Notes: generated by a model from the letters alone, not told the origin. A DNA stretch of 7,435 nucleotides from Nocardioidaceae bacterium (GCA_020438665.1 JAGQUE010000007.1:1-7435), one strand, 5' to 3'; positions 1 to 5,775 are shown, counted from the first letter of the stretch. Program-made: numbers and translations.

Positions 1-349
1 CGCGCTTCCCGCCGACGACCTCGGCGCGCCTGCTCCCGTTGGCACCACCGACGGCGACGACGTCCAGCGGTGGATCGACGTCGAGAGCGTCGGGTTCATA
101 GGTGTCGATCCCATGGATCCAGGCGGCCGCTCGGTCACAGACGACGCTGTGGGCGGGCAACACCATGGCCGCGCAGGCTGCCCGCGAGGTGGGGGAGCCC
201 TCAGCTGCTCGTGGTTGGTAGACACCTCGGAAGACGCGTCGCACAGTGCCTTCGTGGAGCAGCTGCCTCAGTCGACGTACCGTGAGGCCCAGTCTCGGCA
301 GGTCCGCCGTGGTGAACGGCGCTTCGGGAAGATGGCTGTCATCAATCAT
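1..349 (-). CDS. AbiEi-like winged-helix antitoxin-domain protein, N-terminal fragment (runs off left edge)
   Basis: Reading the minus strand from an ATG at 349 gives 116 uninterrupted codons that reach the window edge, starting MIDDSHLPEAPFTTADLPRL. Residues about 12-47 look like the helix-turn-helix domain of the AbiEi (type IV toxin-antitoxin) antitoxin family: FTTADL, then a Leu/Arg-rich recognition helix (RRLRQLLHEG), then the wing motif VRRVFRGVYQP. This is followed by a stretch with SVVCDRAAAWIHGID (about residues 70-84), which resembles the second conserved block seen in actinobacterial members. In the known family this domain binds DNA and autoregulates. Many actinobacterial homologues are solitary with no AbiEii toxin partner; the partner side lies outside this window. 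GGGGA sits 10 bases before the ATG, a weak Shine-Dalgarno site. A GTG 11 codons upstream (382) is a possible alternative start. Its coding sequence has visibly more A/T than the malQ region. The C-terminal function is unknown because it is cut off. Confidence 0.72.
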   Translation of the reverse strand, partial: MIDDSHLPEAPFTTADLPRLGLTVRRLRQLLHEGTVRRVFRGVYQPRAAEGSPTSRAACAAMVLPAHSVVCDRAAAWIHGIDTYEPDALDVDPPLDVVAVGGANGSRRAEVVGGKR

Positions 350-454
350 GTGGGGTCCATCCCCGACCCTCGCTTGGGCCACTCAGCCGAAAACGGAACT
401 GTGGAGAGACTCCTTGGGCCATCGGTCTGTGAGTCGCAGGCGGCCCGGTATCGA

Positions 455-564
455 GCACGTCGACGGACAGCGTGGGGCACGTCGACGGGCAGCGTGGGGC
501 ACGTCGACGGGCAGCGTGGGGCACGTGGGCGGGCAGTTCCGGGCACCTCGGCGGCTAGGGTGGG
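455..564 (+). repeat. Five tandem 22-bp units upstream of acyl-CoA dehydrogenase
   Basis: Units start at 455, 477, 499, 521 and 543 with an exact 22-bp period and no spacers. Each begins GCAC; the consensus unit begins GCACGTCGAC and ends CAGCGTGGG. Units 2 and 3 are identical, unit 1 differs at one base (A467 for G), unit 4 matches the consensus at 16 of 22 positions and unit 5 at 17 of 22. Within units 1-3, CACG and CGTG form a short inverted repeat, and GTCGAC is itself a palindrome. A period of 22 bp is about two helical turns, so all units would face the same side of the DNA. Unit 5 contains the likely -10 box of the downstream gene. A regulatory role is inference; a slippage-expanded minisatellite is the alternative. 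Confidence 0.9.
556..561 (+). promoter_or_regulatory. Candidate -10 box for acyl-CoA dehydrogenase (leaderless transcript)
   Basis: TAGGGT fits the actinobacterial TANNNT -10 pattern. Six bases separate it from the ATG at 568, so transcription would begin at or within a base of the start codon, giving a leaderless mRNA. The region 17-18 bases upstream has no good TTGACA-like -35. The box lies inside the last 22-bp repeat unit; the full units carry CAGCGT at the same offset. The GGGG just before the ATG is too close to serve as a normal Shine-Dalgarno site. Confidence 0.55.
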
Positions 565-567
565 GCG

Positions 568-1710
568 ATGGGGGTCGAGCGGCTGCTGAGGGATGACGAT
601 GCGGTCGCGCTGCTGGAGCTGACGCGGGAGATCGCGGCCGAGCAGTTGGCGCCGCGGGCTGCGGAGGCCGAAGAGCTGGGCCGGTTCCCGGCGGAGGCCT
701 ATGAGGTGCTCGGCCGCTCGGGCCTGATGGGGCTCCCGTTCGCCGAGGCGTACGGCGGCGGTGACCAGCCCTACGAGACCTACCTCCAGGTCGTCGAAGA
801 GGTCGCGACCGCGTGGCCGAGTGTCGGCGTCGGGCTCAGCGTCCACAGCCTGACGGTGTCGGTCGTCGACCAGCATGGCACCGACGAGCAGCGCACGACC
901 TGGCTGCCGCGCATGGTGGGCGGCGAGTGGCTGGGCGCCTACTGCCTGTCGGAGCCACAGGCGGGCTCCGATGTGAGCGGGATCGCGACCAGGGCGACCA
1001 AGCAGCACGACGAGTACGTCCTCCACGGGGCCAAGCAGTGGATCAGCAACGGCTCGTGTGCCGACTACTACATCCTGTTCGCCCGCACCGGCGACGACCC
1101 CAAGCGTGGCCTGTCGACGTTCCTGGTCCCCGACGGGACCGACGGCGTGTCCTTCGGCGCGCCCGAGCGCAAGATGGGCCTCCACAGCGACGTGACGACC
1201 CCGGTGCTCTTCGAGGGTGCCCGGATCCCCGAGGCCCAGCGCCTGGGCCAGGAGGGGGACGGCATGAAGATCGCGCTGTCGGCCCTCGACGCCGGCCGCC
1301 TCGGGATCGCGGCGGTCGCGACCGGCATCGGCCAGGCGGCCCTTGATCATGCCGTCGCCTATGCAGCGGAGAGGAAGCAGTTCGGAAGGCCCATCGGGGA
1401 CTTCCAGGGACTCCAGTTCCTCCTCGCCGACATGGCCGCCGACGTCGAGCGCGCCCGGGCGACCTATCTCCACGCCGCTCGACTCAAGGACGCGGGCCGA
1501 CCGTTCTCCCGCCAGGCCAGCATCGCCAAGCTCACCGCCACCGATGCCGCGATGCGCGTGACCACCGAGGCCGTCCAGGTCCTCGGTGGCAACGGCTACA
1601 CCCAGGACTATCCCGTCGAGCGACTGTTCCGCGACGCCAAGGTCACCCAGATCTTCGAGGGCACCAACCAGATCCAGCGGATGGTGATCGGCCGCAGCCT
1701 GTTCAGCTGA
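568..1710 (+). CDS. Acyl-CoA dehydrogenase (FAD-dependent)
   Basis: This 380-residue protein has the usual length of the short/medium-chain acyl-CoA dehydrogenase family. Members oxidise acyl-CoA to trans-2-enoyl-CoA using FAD and pass electrons to electron-transferring flavoprotein, in beta-oxidation or branched-chain amino acid breakdown. The helical N-terminal domain (about 1-120) is followed by the beta domain with the signature YCLSEPQAGSD (125-135) and QWISNG (157-162), which line the flavin site. The C-terminal helical domain contains RKQFGRPIGDFQ (269-280), LGGNGYTQDYPVERLFRDAK (339-358) and QIFEGTNQIQR (361-371). Glu364 in that last motif is at the position of the catalytic base in the short/medium-chain branch. 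The acyl substrate cannot be read from sequence. The ATG at 568 is favoured by the -10 box directly upstream. Its last 8 bases overlap the 3' end of the opposing DUF4032 gene. Confidence 0.95.
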   Translation: MGVERLLRDDDAVALLELTREIAAEQLAPRAAEAEELGRFPAEAYEVLGRSGLMGLPFAEAYGGGDQPYETYLQVVEEVATAWPSVGVGLSVHSLTVSVVDQHGTDEQRTTWLPRMVGGEWLGAYCLSEPQAGSDVSGIATRATKQHDEYVLHGAKQWISNGSCADYYILFARTGDDPKRGLSTFLVPDGTDGVSFGAPERKMGLHSDVTTPVLFEGARIPEAQRLGQEGDGMKIALSALDAGRLGIAAVATGIGQAALDHAVAYAAERKQFGRPIGDFQGLQFLLADMAADVERARATYLHAARLKDAGRPFSRQASIAKLTATDAAMRVTTEAVQVLGGNGYTQDYPVERLFRDAKVTQIFEGTNQIQRMVIGRSLFS

Positions 1711-2947
1711 CGGTGTCCTCGAGCTCCTCGTCACCCACGGGCCCGTCGGCGGTGATCGCCTCCTCGGGGCGGGCGGAGAGGATCGTGTCGATGTAGTCGC
1801 GGGCGGCGTCCATGATCTCGACCTCGCGGCCTGCGCGCTCGGAGAGGTACCACCGGTGCACCAGCACCTCGTGGAAGAACTCGGGCGGCTCGAGCTTGCC
1901 GCGCGACTCGGGCGGCACCATCGCGGTCACCCGGTCATAGACGTCGACGAGCCAACGGTTGGCCACGAGGGTGCGGTCCTCCCGACCGAGGCCGTGCGCA
2001 GCGGTGAACGACGCGAGGTCGTTGAGCAGCCGCCGCGCCTGGTTGTCCTGCACCCACAGCCCGGTCAGCCCTTGGAGCTCGCGCTGGTGGTGGCCGAGCT
2101 CGACGACGGTGGGTTGGATCCGGATGCGGTCGCCGTCGAAGTCGGTGACGATGTCGAGTTCGGCGACGTCGAAGCCCAGGTCGTTGAGCCTGTCGATGCG
2201 CTGCTCGATGCGCCACATCTCGTCCTCGTCGAACTCTTCCTCGCTGGTCAGCTCGCACCACAGGGCGACGTAGCGCTGCTCGATCATCGCCACGATGTCG
2301 TGCCCGCCGAGGTCCTCGTCGAGGCCATACATCGCCTCGAGGTCGAGCAGCTCGCCGAAGATGTTCTCGCAGCCGACGAGCACGTCGTTGGCGCGCATCC
2401 GGGCCGACAAGGACGGCCGCAGCTCACCGGTCTCGGCGTCGACGAGATAGGCGGTGAAGAGCCCGGCGTCCCGCCGGAACAACACGTTGGACAGCGACAC
2501 GTCGCCCCAGTAGAAGCCGGCGAGGTGCAGGCGCACCAGCAGGATGACCATCGCGTCGATGAGCTGGGGGATGTGGTCGGTGGTGACGCCGTGGGAGAAG
2601 AGGCTGCGATAGGGCAGCGAGAAGCGCAGGTGCTCGGTGACGAGTACGGCGGGCAGCGGCCGGCCGTCGTCGGCGACCCGGCCGCTGACCACGGCCTGGG
2701 GGATCACGGTAGGGAGACCGAGCCGCTGGAGGTCGCGCAGCAGGCGGTATTCGCGCTGTGCCATCGCGACCTCGGTCTCCTTGACGGCATAGACCTGGTC
2801 GGCCAGGCGCACGATCCGCACGGTGTGGCGCGAGATGCCGCGCGGCAACGGGACGACGAACTCGTCGCTCCACTCCTCCAGCGGTGTCGACCACGGGAGT
2901 CGCAGGATCCTGGCGTTCGGCCGGGTGGCGTTGATCTGGAGCGCCAT
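1703..2947 (-). CDS. DUF4032 domain-containing protein with kinase-like N-terminal domain
   Basis: This 414-residue protein matches the actinobacterial DUF4032 family as I recognise it: an N-terminal domain with a protein/lipopolysaccharide-kinase-like fold and a C-terminal DUF4032 region. Kinase hallmarks are visible: a candidate ATP-binding Lys56 in VYAVKETE, the catalytic-loop-like FYWGDVSLSNVLF (145-157, Asp149 and Asn154), and a DFG-like metal-binding Asp170 in YLVDAETGEL. Residues about 210-260 are acidic, and the C-terminal region (about 270-390) contains conserved-looking Trp/His motifs such as VLVHRWYLSE. No signal peptide or membrane segment is evident, so it is probably cytoplasmic. 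The substrate is unknown. It starts 4 bp after the malQ stop, and a GAGG partly within that stop is its only Shine-Dalgarno candidate, so translational coupling to malQ is likely. Its 3' end overlaps the convergent acyl-CoA dehydrogenase by 8 bp. Confidence 0.9.
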   Translation of the reverse strand: MALQINATRPNARILRLPWSTPLEEWSDEFVVPLPRGISRHTVRIVRLADQVYAVKETEVAMAQREYRLLRDLQRLGLPTVIPQAVVSGRVADDGRPLPAVLVTEHLRFSLPYRSLFSHGVTTDHIPQLIDAMVILLVRLHLAGFYWGDVSLSNVLFRRDAGLFTAYLVDAETGELRPSLSARMRANDVLVGCENIFGELLDLEAMYGLDEDLGGHDIVAMIEQRYVALWCELTSEEEFDEDEMWRIEQRIDRLNDLGFDVAELDIVTDFDGDRIRIQPTVVELGHHQRELQGLTGLWVQDNQARRLLNDLASFTAAHGLGREDRTLVANRWLVDVYDRVTAMVPPESRGKLEPPEFFHEVLVHRWYLSERAGREVEIMDAARDYIDTILSARPEEAITADGPVGDEELEDTVS

Positions 2948-2951
2948 CGCC

Positions 2952-5075
2952 TCAGTGTGCCCCAGAACCGCCCACGAGCGCTGCCAGGCGCCGTGCGCGA
3001 TCGCTGTCGGCGAGGTCGTCCAGGAACAGCGGTGACCCGTCGGGGCCGGAGAGCGGGATGCGCCAGTTGGGGTACTCCTGGTCGGTGCCGGGTTGGTTCT
3101 GGGTACGACGATCGCCCACGAGGTCGGCCAGCGTGACGCCGAGCAGCCGCGACGGAGCCCGGGTGAGCAGGGTGTGCAGCGCCTCCACGGTCTCCTGCTC
3201 CGACGCCCCGTCGGCGAGCAGCCCGCGCTCGCGGAGCAGGCGCAGGAACGCCTCCTTCTCCTCGTGGAAGACGGCGAGCTCCTCGTCGACCGGGCGCGTC
3301 AGCAGCCCCAGCTCCTCGCGCAGCCGCACGTGGTCACCGGCCAGATACCCGGCGGTCGGCGGGAGGTCATGGGTCGTGACCGTCGCGAGACACAGCTCCC
3401 GATAGGTCTCCGGCGGCCGCGGCGTTGCGCCGTCGTACTCGAACCAGAGGATCGAGGTCCCGAGGATGCCGCGCTCGGCGAGATAGTCGCGCACGAACGG
3501 CTCGACGACCCCAAGGTCCTCGCCGACGACGAACGCTCCGGCGCGCTCGGCCTCGAGCAGCAGGATCGAGACGAGCGCCTCGTGGTCATAGCGGAGATAG
3601 GCGCCCTCGAGCGCGGGGTGGCCGGCGGGGATGCACCACAGCCGGAACAGCCCCATCACGTGGTCGATGCGCAGGCCGCCGGCGTGCTTGAGGGCGCTGC
3701 GGAGCATCGAGATGTACGGCGCATAGCCGATCTCGGCGAGTCGGTCGGGGCGCCACGGGGGCTGCGACCAGTTCTGGCCCATCTGGTTGAACGCGTCGGG
3801 CGGGGCGCCGACCGTGATCCCGTGGGCGAGGGCGTCACCGAGCGTCCAGACATCCGCCCCGACGGGATGGACCCCGACGGCGAGGTCGGTCACCACGCCG
3901 ATGCGCATGCCCGCGGCGAGGGCGGTCGCCTGGGCCTCGCCGAGCTGCTCGTCGCACAGCCACTGGAGCCACGACCAGAACAAGACGCGGTCACCGAGGT
4001 CGTCGAGGACCTCCTCGAGCTCGGCGGAGTCGCGGTCCTGCGCCCAGTCGGGCCAGCCCTCGGGTTGGCCGAGCCGCTCGACGAGGGCGCACCAGGTCGC
4101 GAACTCCTCCAGCGGAGCCCCGCCGTCCTCACAGAACGCCTCGAAGGCCGCCTGTCGGCCCGCGGTCCGACCCGCGGCGAAGACCGCGTCGAGGGCGCCG
4201 AGCTTGACGGTCCAGGCGGCCTGGCGGTCCAGCAGGTCGTCGTGGTCGTGCAGGTGGGCCTCGGCGGCGTACTTGTCGACGATCGCAGCGGGCGTGGCAG
4301 GGAGGCCGGCCACCTCGGGGATGTCTTCGACCCTCAGATAGAGCGGGCTGACGAACCGTCGGGAGGTCGGCAGATAGGGCGAGTTCTGCACGGGCGGGAC
4401 CGGCTCGGCCGCATGGAGCGGGTTGACCAGGACGAAGTCGGCTCCGAGGCCCGCGGACCAACGCGACAGCGTGCCGAGGTCGTGGAAGTCGCCGAGTCCC
4501 CACGAGTCGTGCGACCGCACCGAATAGAGCTGGCTGAGCACGCCCCACGCCCGGCCCGTGAGGGCCGGCGGGAGGCCGAGGCGCTGCGGAGCCACGACCA
4601 GGAGCGACGTGGCGCGGCTGTCGCCGGAGGCGGCGCGCACGGTGTGATAGCCGGTCGGCAGGTCGGCCGGCGTCTCGAACAACGCCTCCCCGACGAGCAG
4701 TCCGTCGACCTCGCGCGGCGGCACGTTGTGCTCGCACTGGTACGTCGCCCGCACGTCGCCGTCCTCGGTGAGGATCTCCACCTCGAGGGGCGCGCCGTGA
4801 GGGACGTGAGCGGTGAACCGGACCGGCGACCCGGCTCGCATGACGACCACCGGCGGCAGCAACCGCCGCCACGGCGCGAGATCGACCTCGGCCAGGGCGG
4901 CGCGGACGGCGTCGTCGCTCGTCGTGTTGATGCCGAAAGCGGCGAGCACCGCGGTCACCGTGCCGACCCGGACCGGCACGCGGTTGCCCTGCCAGTCCCA
5001 GTAGTCGGTGGAGACCCCGTAGCGGTGAGCCAGCTCCTCGAGCGCAGGCCAGCTGCTGACGTCGTCGGTGTTCAC
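2952..5075 (-). CDS. malQ: 4-alpha-glucanotransferase (amylomaltase, GH77)
   Basis: From a GTG at 5075 this encodes 707 residues, the length of the long actinobacterial MalQ type. The enzyme transfers alpha-1,4-glucan segments between maltodextrins and acts in glycogen/maltose metabolism in the cytoplasm. Residues about 1-165 form an N-terminal region with a beta-sandwich part, and the GH77 barrel begins near RAWGVLSQLYSVRS (175-188). Catalytic motifs are intact: GLRIDHVMGLFR (467-478) with the nucleophile Asp471, VVGEDLG (516-522) with acid/base Glu519, and TTHD (567-570) with the third carboxylate Asp570. NSPYLPTSRRF (231-241) and EYPNWR (667-672) are also typical. GQNWSQPPW replaces the more usual QNWG-PP form. 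The GTG overlaps the soxR stop in the sequence GTGA, which supports this start over an in-frame GTG at 5255, whose extra 60 residues are Arg/Pro-rich shadow sequence over soxR. Only a weak purine-rich site (AGAGAG) precedes it. Confidence 0.95.
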   Translation of the reverse strand: MNTDDVSSWPALEELAHRYGVSTDYWDWQGNRVPVRVGTVTAVLAAFGINTTSDDAVRAALAEVDLAPWRRLLPPVVVMRAGSPVRFTAHVPHGAPLEVEILTEDGDVRATYQCEHNVPPREVDGLLVGEALFETPADLPTGYHTVRAASGDSRATSLLVVAPQRLGLPPALTGRAWGVLSQLYSVRSHDSWGLGDFHDLGTLSRWSAGLGADFVLVNPLHAAEPVPPVQNSPYLPTSRRFVSPLYLRVEDIPEVAGLPATPAAIVDKYAAEAHLHDHDDLLDRQAAWTVKLGALDAVFAAGRTAGRQAAFEAFCEDGGAPLEEFATWCALVERLGQPEGWPDWAQDRDSAELEEVLDDLGDRVLFWSWLQWLCDEQLGEAQATALAAGMRIGVVTDLAVGVHPVGADVWTLGDALAHGITVGAPPDAFNQMGQNWSQPPWRPDRLAEIGYAPYISMLRSALKHAGGLRIDHVMGLFRLWCIPAGHPALEGAYLRYDHEALVSILLLEAERAGAFVVGEDLGVVEPFVRDYLAERGILGTSILWFEYDGATPRPPETYRELCLATVTTHDLPPTAGYLAGDHVRLREELGLLTRPVDEELAVFHEEKEAFLRLLRERGLLADGASEQETVEALHTLLTRAPSRLLGVTLADLVGDRRTQNQPGTDQEYPNWRIPLSGPDGSPLFLDDLADSDRARRLAALVGGSGAH

Positions 5076-5521
5076 GGGTCCAGTCTCTCTGTCGGCTCCA
5101 GCCGGACCGCACCGTGTCCATGACTGGAGAGCTCGTCGTCGGGGTTGTAGAGGGCGCAGCTGCGCAGACTGAGGCAGCCGCAGCCGATGCAGCCGTCGAG
5201 CTGGTCGCGCAGCCGCTCCAGGCGGGCGATCTGTTCGTCGAGCCTCGGGCGCCACGACCGGGACAGCCGGGTCCAGTCGGCCTTGGTGGGGGTCCGGCCG
5301 TCGGGCAGGGTGGCCAGGGCGGCTCGGATCTCGTCGAGGCTCAGGCCAACGCGCTGGGCGGCCTGGACGAAGGCGACCCGTCGCAGCGTGGTCTGGTCGA
5401 AGCGCCGCTGGTTGCCATGGGTACGCACGGCGTGGATCAGCCCGCGTGCCTCGTAGTAGCGCACGGCGGACGTCGCCACGCCCGCGCGGCGGGCGAGCTC
5501 TCCGATGGTCAGCAGGGTCAC
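5072..5521 (-). CDS. soxR: Redox-sensitive MerR-family regulator SoxR
   Basis: From a GTG at 5521 this gives 149 residues, the normal SoxR length. The MerR helix-turn-helix is at the N-terminus (LTIGELARRAGVATSAVRYY, 4-23), with the wing motif GNQRRFDQ following (36-43) and a dimerisation helix at about 83-110. The SoxR-specific CX2CXCX5C cluster, CIGCGCLSLRSC (Cys111, 114, 116, 122), is complete. In the known family it holds a [2Fe-2S] centre whose oxidation by redox-cycling compounds switches the bound promoter on. Start choice: a -10-like CAGGGT lies 7 bases upstream, implying a leaderless transcript; the alternative at 5557 is TTG and lies within the -35. The stop overlaps the malQ start by 4 bp, so regulator and enzyme are probably co-transcribed. 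In actinobacteria SoxR usually controls oxidoreductase or transporter genes, so a malQ partner is unexpected. Confidence 0.93.
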   Translation of the reverse strand: MTLLTIGELARRAGVATSAVRYYEARGLIHAVRTHGNQRRFDQTTLRRVAFVQAAQRVGLSLDEIRAALATLPDGRTPTKADWTRLSRSWRPRLDEQIARLERLRDQLDGCIGCGCLSLRSCALYNPDDELSSHGHGAVRLEPTERLDP

Positions 5522-5528
5522 GGGCTGA

Positions 5529-5557
5529 ACCCTGACAAGACCTGAACCAGACTTCAA
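5529..5557 (-). promoter_or_regulatory. Candidate soxR promoter
   Basis: On the minus strand, TTGAAG (5557-5552) and CAGGGT (5534-5529) are separated by 17 bases, and the GTG start codon follows 7 bases after the -10. This fits a leaderless soxR-malQ-DUF4032 transcript. Two direct copies of GGTTCAG (at 5548-5542 and 5531-5525) are spaced 17 bp apart, the second overlapping the -10. The -10 is one base off the TANNNT pattern. This is pattern matching, not proof. Confidence 0.5.
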
Positions 5558-5560
5558 GTC
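5550..5560. promoter_or_regulatory. 11-bp palindrome GACTTCAAGTC, candidate operator
   Basis: GACTT-C-AAGTC is a perfect dyad overlapping the soxR -35 and lying 24 bp before the tRNA -10 box. MerR-family dyads often contain CTTCAAG-like half sites, but they usually sit between -35 and -10 and canonical SoxR boxes are longer (CCTCAA...TTGAGG). Binding by SoxR is therefore only a possibility; the site is placed where it could affect both divergent promoters. Confidence 0.35.
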
Positions 5561-5583
5561 GGCGAGCCCTGGGGAGGGATGGT

Positions 5584-5589
5584 TACGAT
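5584..5589 (+). promoter_or_regulatory. Candidate -10 box for tRNA-Thr
   Basis: TACGAT fits TANNNT and lies 25 bases before the tRNA 5' end, giving a short leader for processing by RNase P. No clear -35 is seen 17-18 bases upstream. Confidence 0.4.
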
Positions 5590-5614
5590 GAGCCCCGCGC
5601 CGAAGCCGGCGTAC

Positions 5615-5686
5615 GCCGCGTTAGCTCAGTGGTAGAGCACCCGCCTTGTAAGCGGACGGTCGTCAGTTCAATCCTGACACGCGGCT
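5615..5686 (+). tRNA. tRNA-Thr (anticodon TGT)
   Basis: The 72-nt cloverleaf folds cleanly. Acceptor GCCGCGT (5615-5621) pairs perfectly with ACGCGGC (5679-5685). The D stem is GCTC/GAGC (5624-5627, 5635-5638) with loop AGTGGTA. The anticodon stem CCCGC/GCGGA flanks loop CTTGTAA, placing TGT at 5647-5649, which reads ACA and other ACN codons. The T stem GTCAG/CTGAC closes loop TTCAATC. The discriminator is T5686, and CCA is not encoded (CG follows), so it would be added enzymatically. The outermost anticodon-stem pair is a C5640-A5656 mismatch. It is divergent from soxR and convergent with the lipoprotein gene. Confidence 0.96.
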
Positions 5687-5695
5687 CGCTGCGCC

Positions 5696-5748
5696 CCTGG
5701 GCCCGGATCGGGCCGGATCGCTGACCACGCGGTCTCGTCCTGCCCAGG
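5696..5748. terminator. Hairpin-forming region between tRNA-Thr and the lipoprotein gene; possible bidirectional terminator
   Basis: GGCCCG (5700-5705) and CGGGCC (5709-5714) form a 6-bp GC stem with a 3-nt loop, 14 bases after the tRNA. GACC (5723-5726) and GGTC (5731-5734) form a second small stem. CCTGGGC (5696-5702) and GCCCAGG (5742-5748) are a 7-bp inverted repeat enclosing both, and it competes with the first hairpin. There is no T tract, so classical intrinsic termination is unproven, but the site lies where two transcription units converge. Confidence 0.35.
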
Positions 5749-5775
5749 ATCAGATCAGCTTGATCAGATCAGCTT
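5748..5775. repeat. Perfect 14-bp tandem duplication spanning the lipoprotein stop codon
   Basis: GATCAGATCAGCTT occurs at 5748-5761 and again at 5762-5775 with no mismatch. The right copy encodes the end of the lipoprotein (Lys-Leu-Ile-stop, minus strand); the left copy lies just after the stop. Because 14 is not a multiple of 3, the copy is out of frame. Confidence 0.93.

Larger units (their letters stand above)
350..567. other. Divergent intergenic region with repeats and promoter
   Basis: This 218-bp gap separates the minus-strand AbiEi-like start (349) from the plus-strand acyl-CoA dehydrogenase start (568). Its right half is the five-unit 22-bp tandem array (455-564), ending in a -10 box. 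Its left half contains a 9-bp direct repeat, CTTGGGCCA, at 373-381 and 413-421. No convincing promoter for the minus-strand gene was recognised. Reading frames that cross this gap are Arg/Gly-rich and look non-coding. Confidence 0.7.

Noticed and set aside
455..564. CRISPR array
   Set aside because: The 22-bp units abut directly with no unique spacers, and no cas gene is present.
113..596. Two plus-strand open frames (113-589 and 246-596) across the repeat region
   Set aside because: They are Arg/Gly-rich, antisense to the AbiEi-like coding sequence, and only translate the tandem repeats.
346..1734. 462-residue minus-strand open frame opposite the acyl-CoA dehydrogenase
   Set aside because: It is the antisense shadow of a gene with intact family motifs. 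Its product is Arg/Gly/Ala/Leu-rich with no recognisable domain, and it runs through the 22-bp repeats.
1856..3136. 426-residue plus-strand open frame opposite the DUF4032 gene
   Set aside because: Antisense shadow with Val/Glu/Asp/His-rich repetitive composition; the opposing gene has clear kinase motifs.
3093..5123. 676-residue plus-strand open frame opposite malQ
   Set aside because: High GC suppresses stops in the antisense frame; the product is low-complexity (RR, GG, EV runs), and malQ on the other strand has all GH77 motifs.
5076..5255. Upstream 60-residue extension of malQ to a GTG at 5255
   Set aside because: The extension is Arg/Pro-rich and lies in another frame over the soxR cysteine cluster. 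The GTG at 5075, overlapping the soxR stop, gives a normal MalQ N-terminus.
5615..5686. tRNA-Thr as an integration (att) site of a mobile element
   Set aside because: No second copy of the tRNA 3' end and no integrase are visible in the window.
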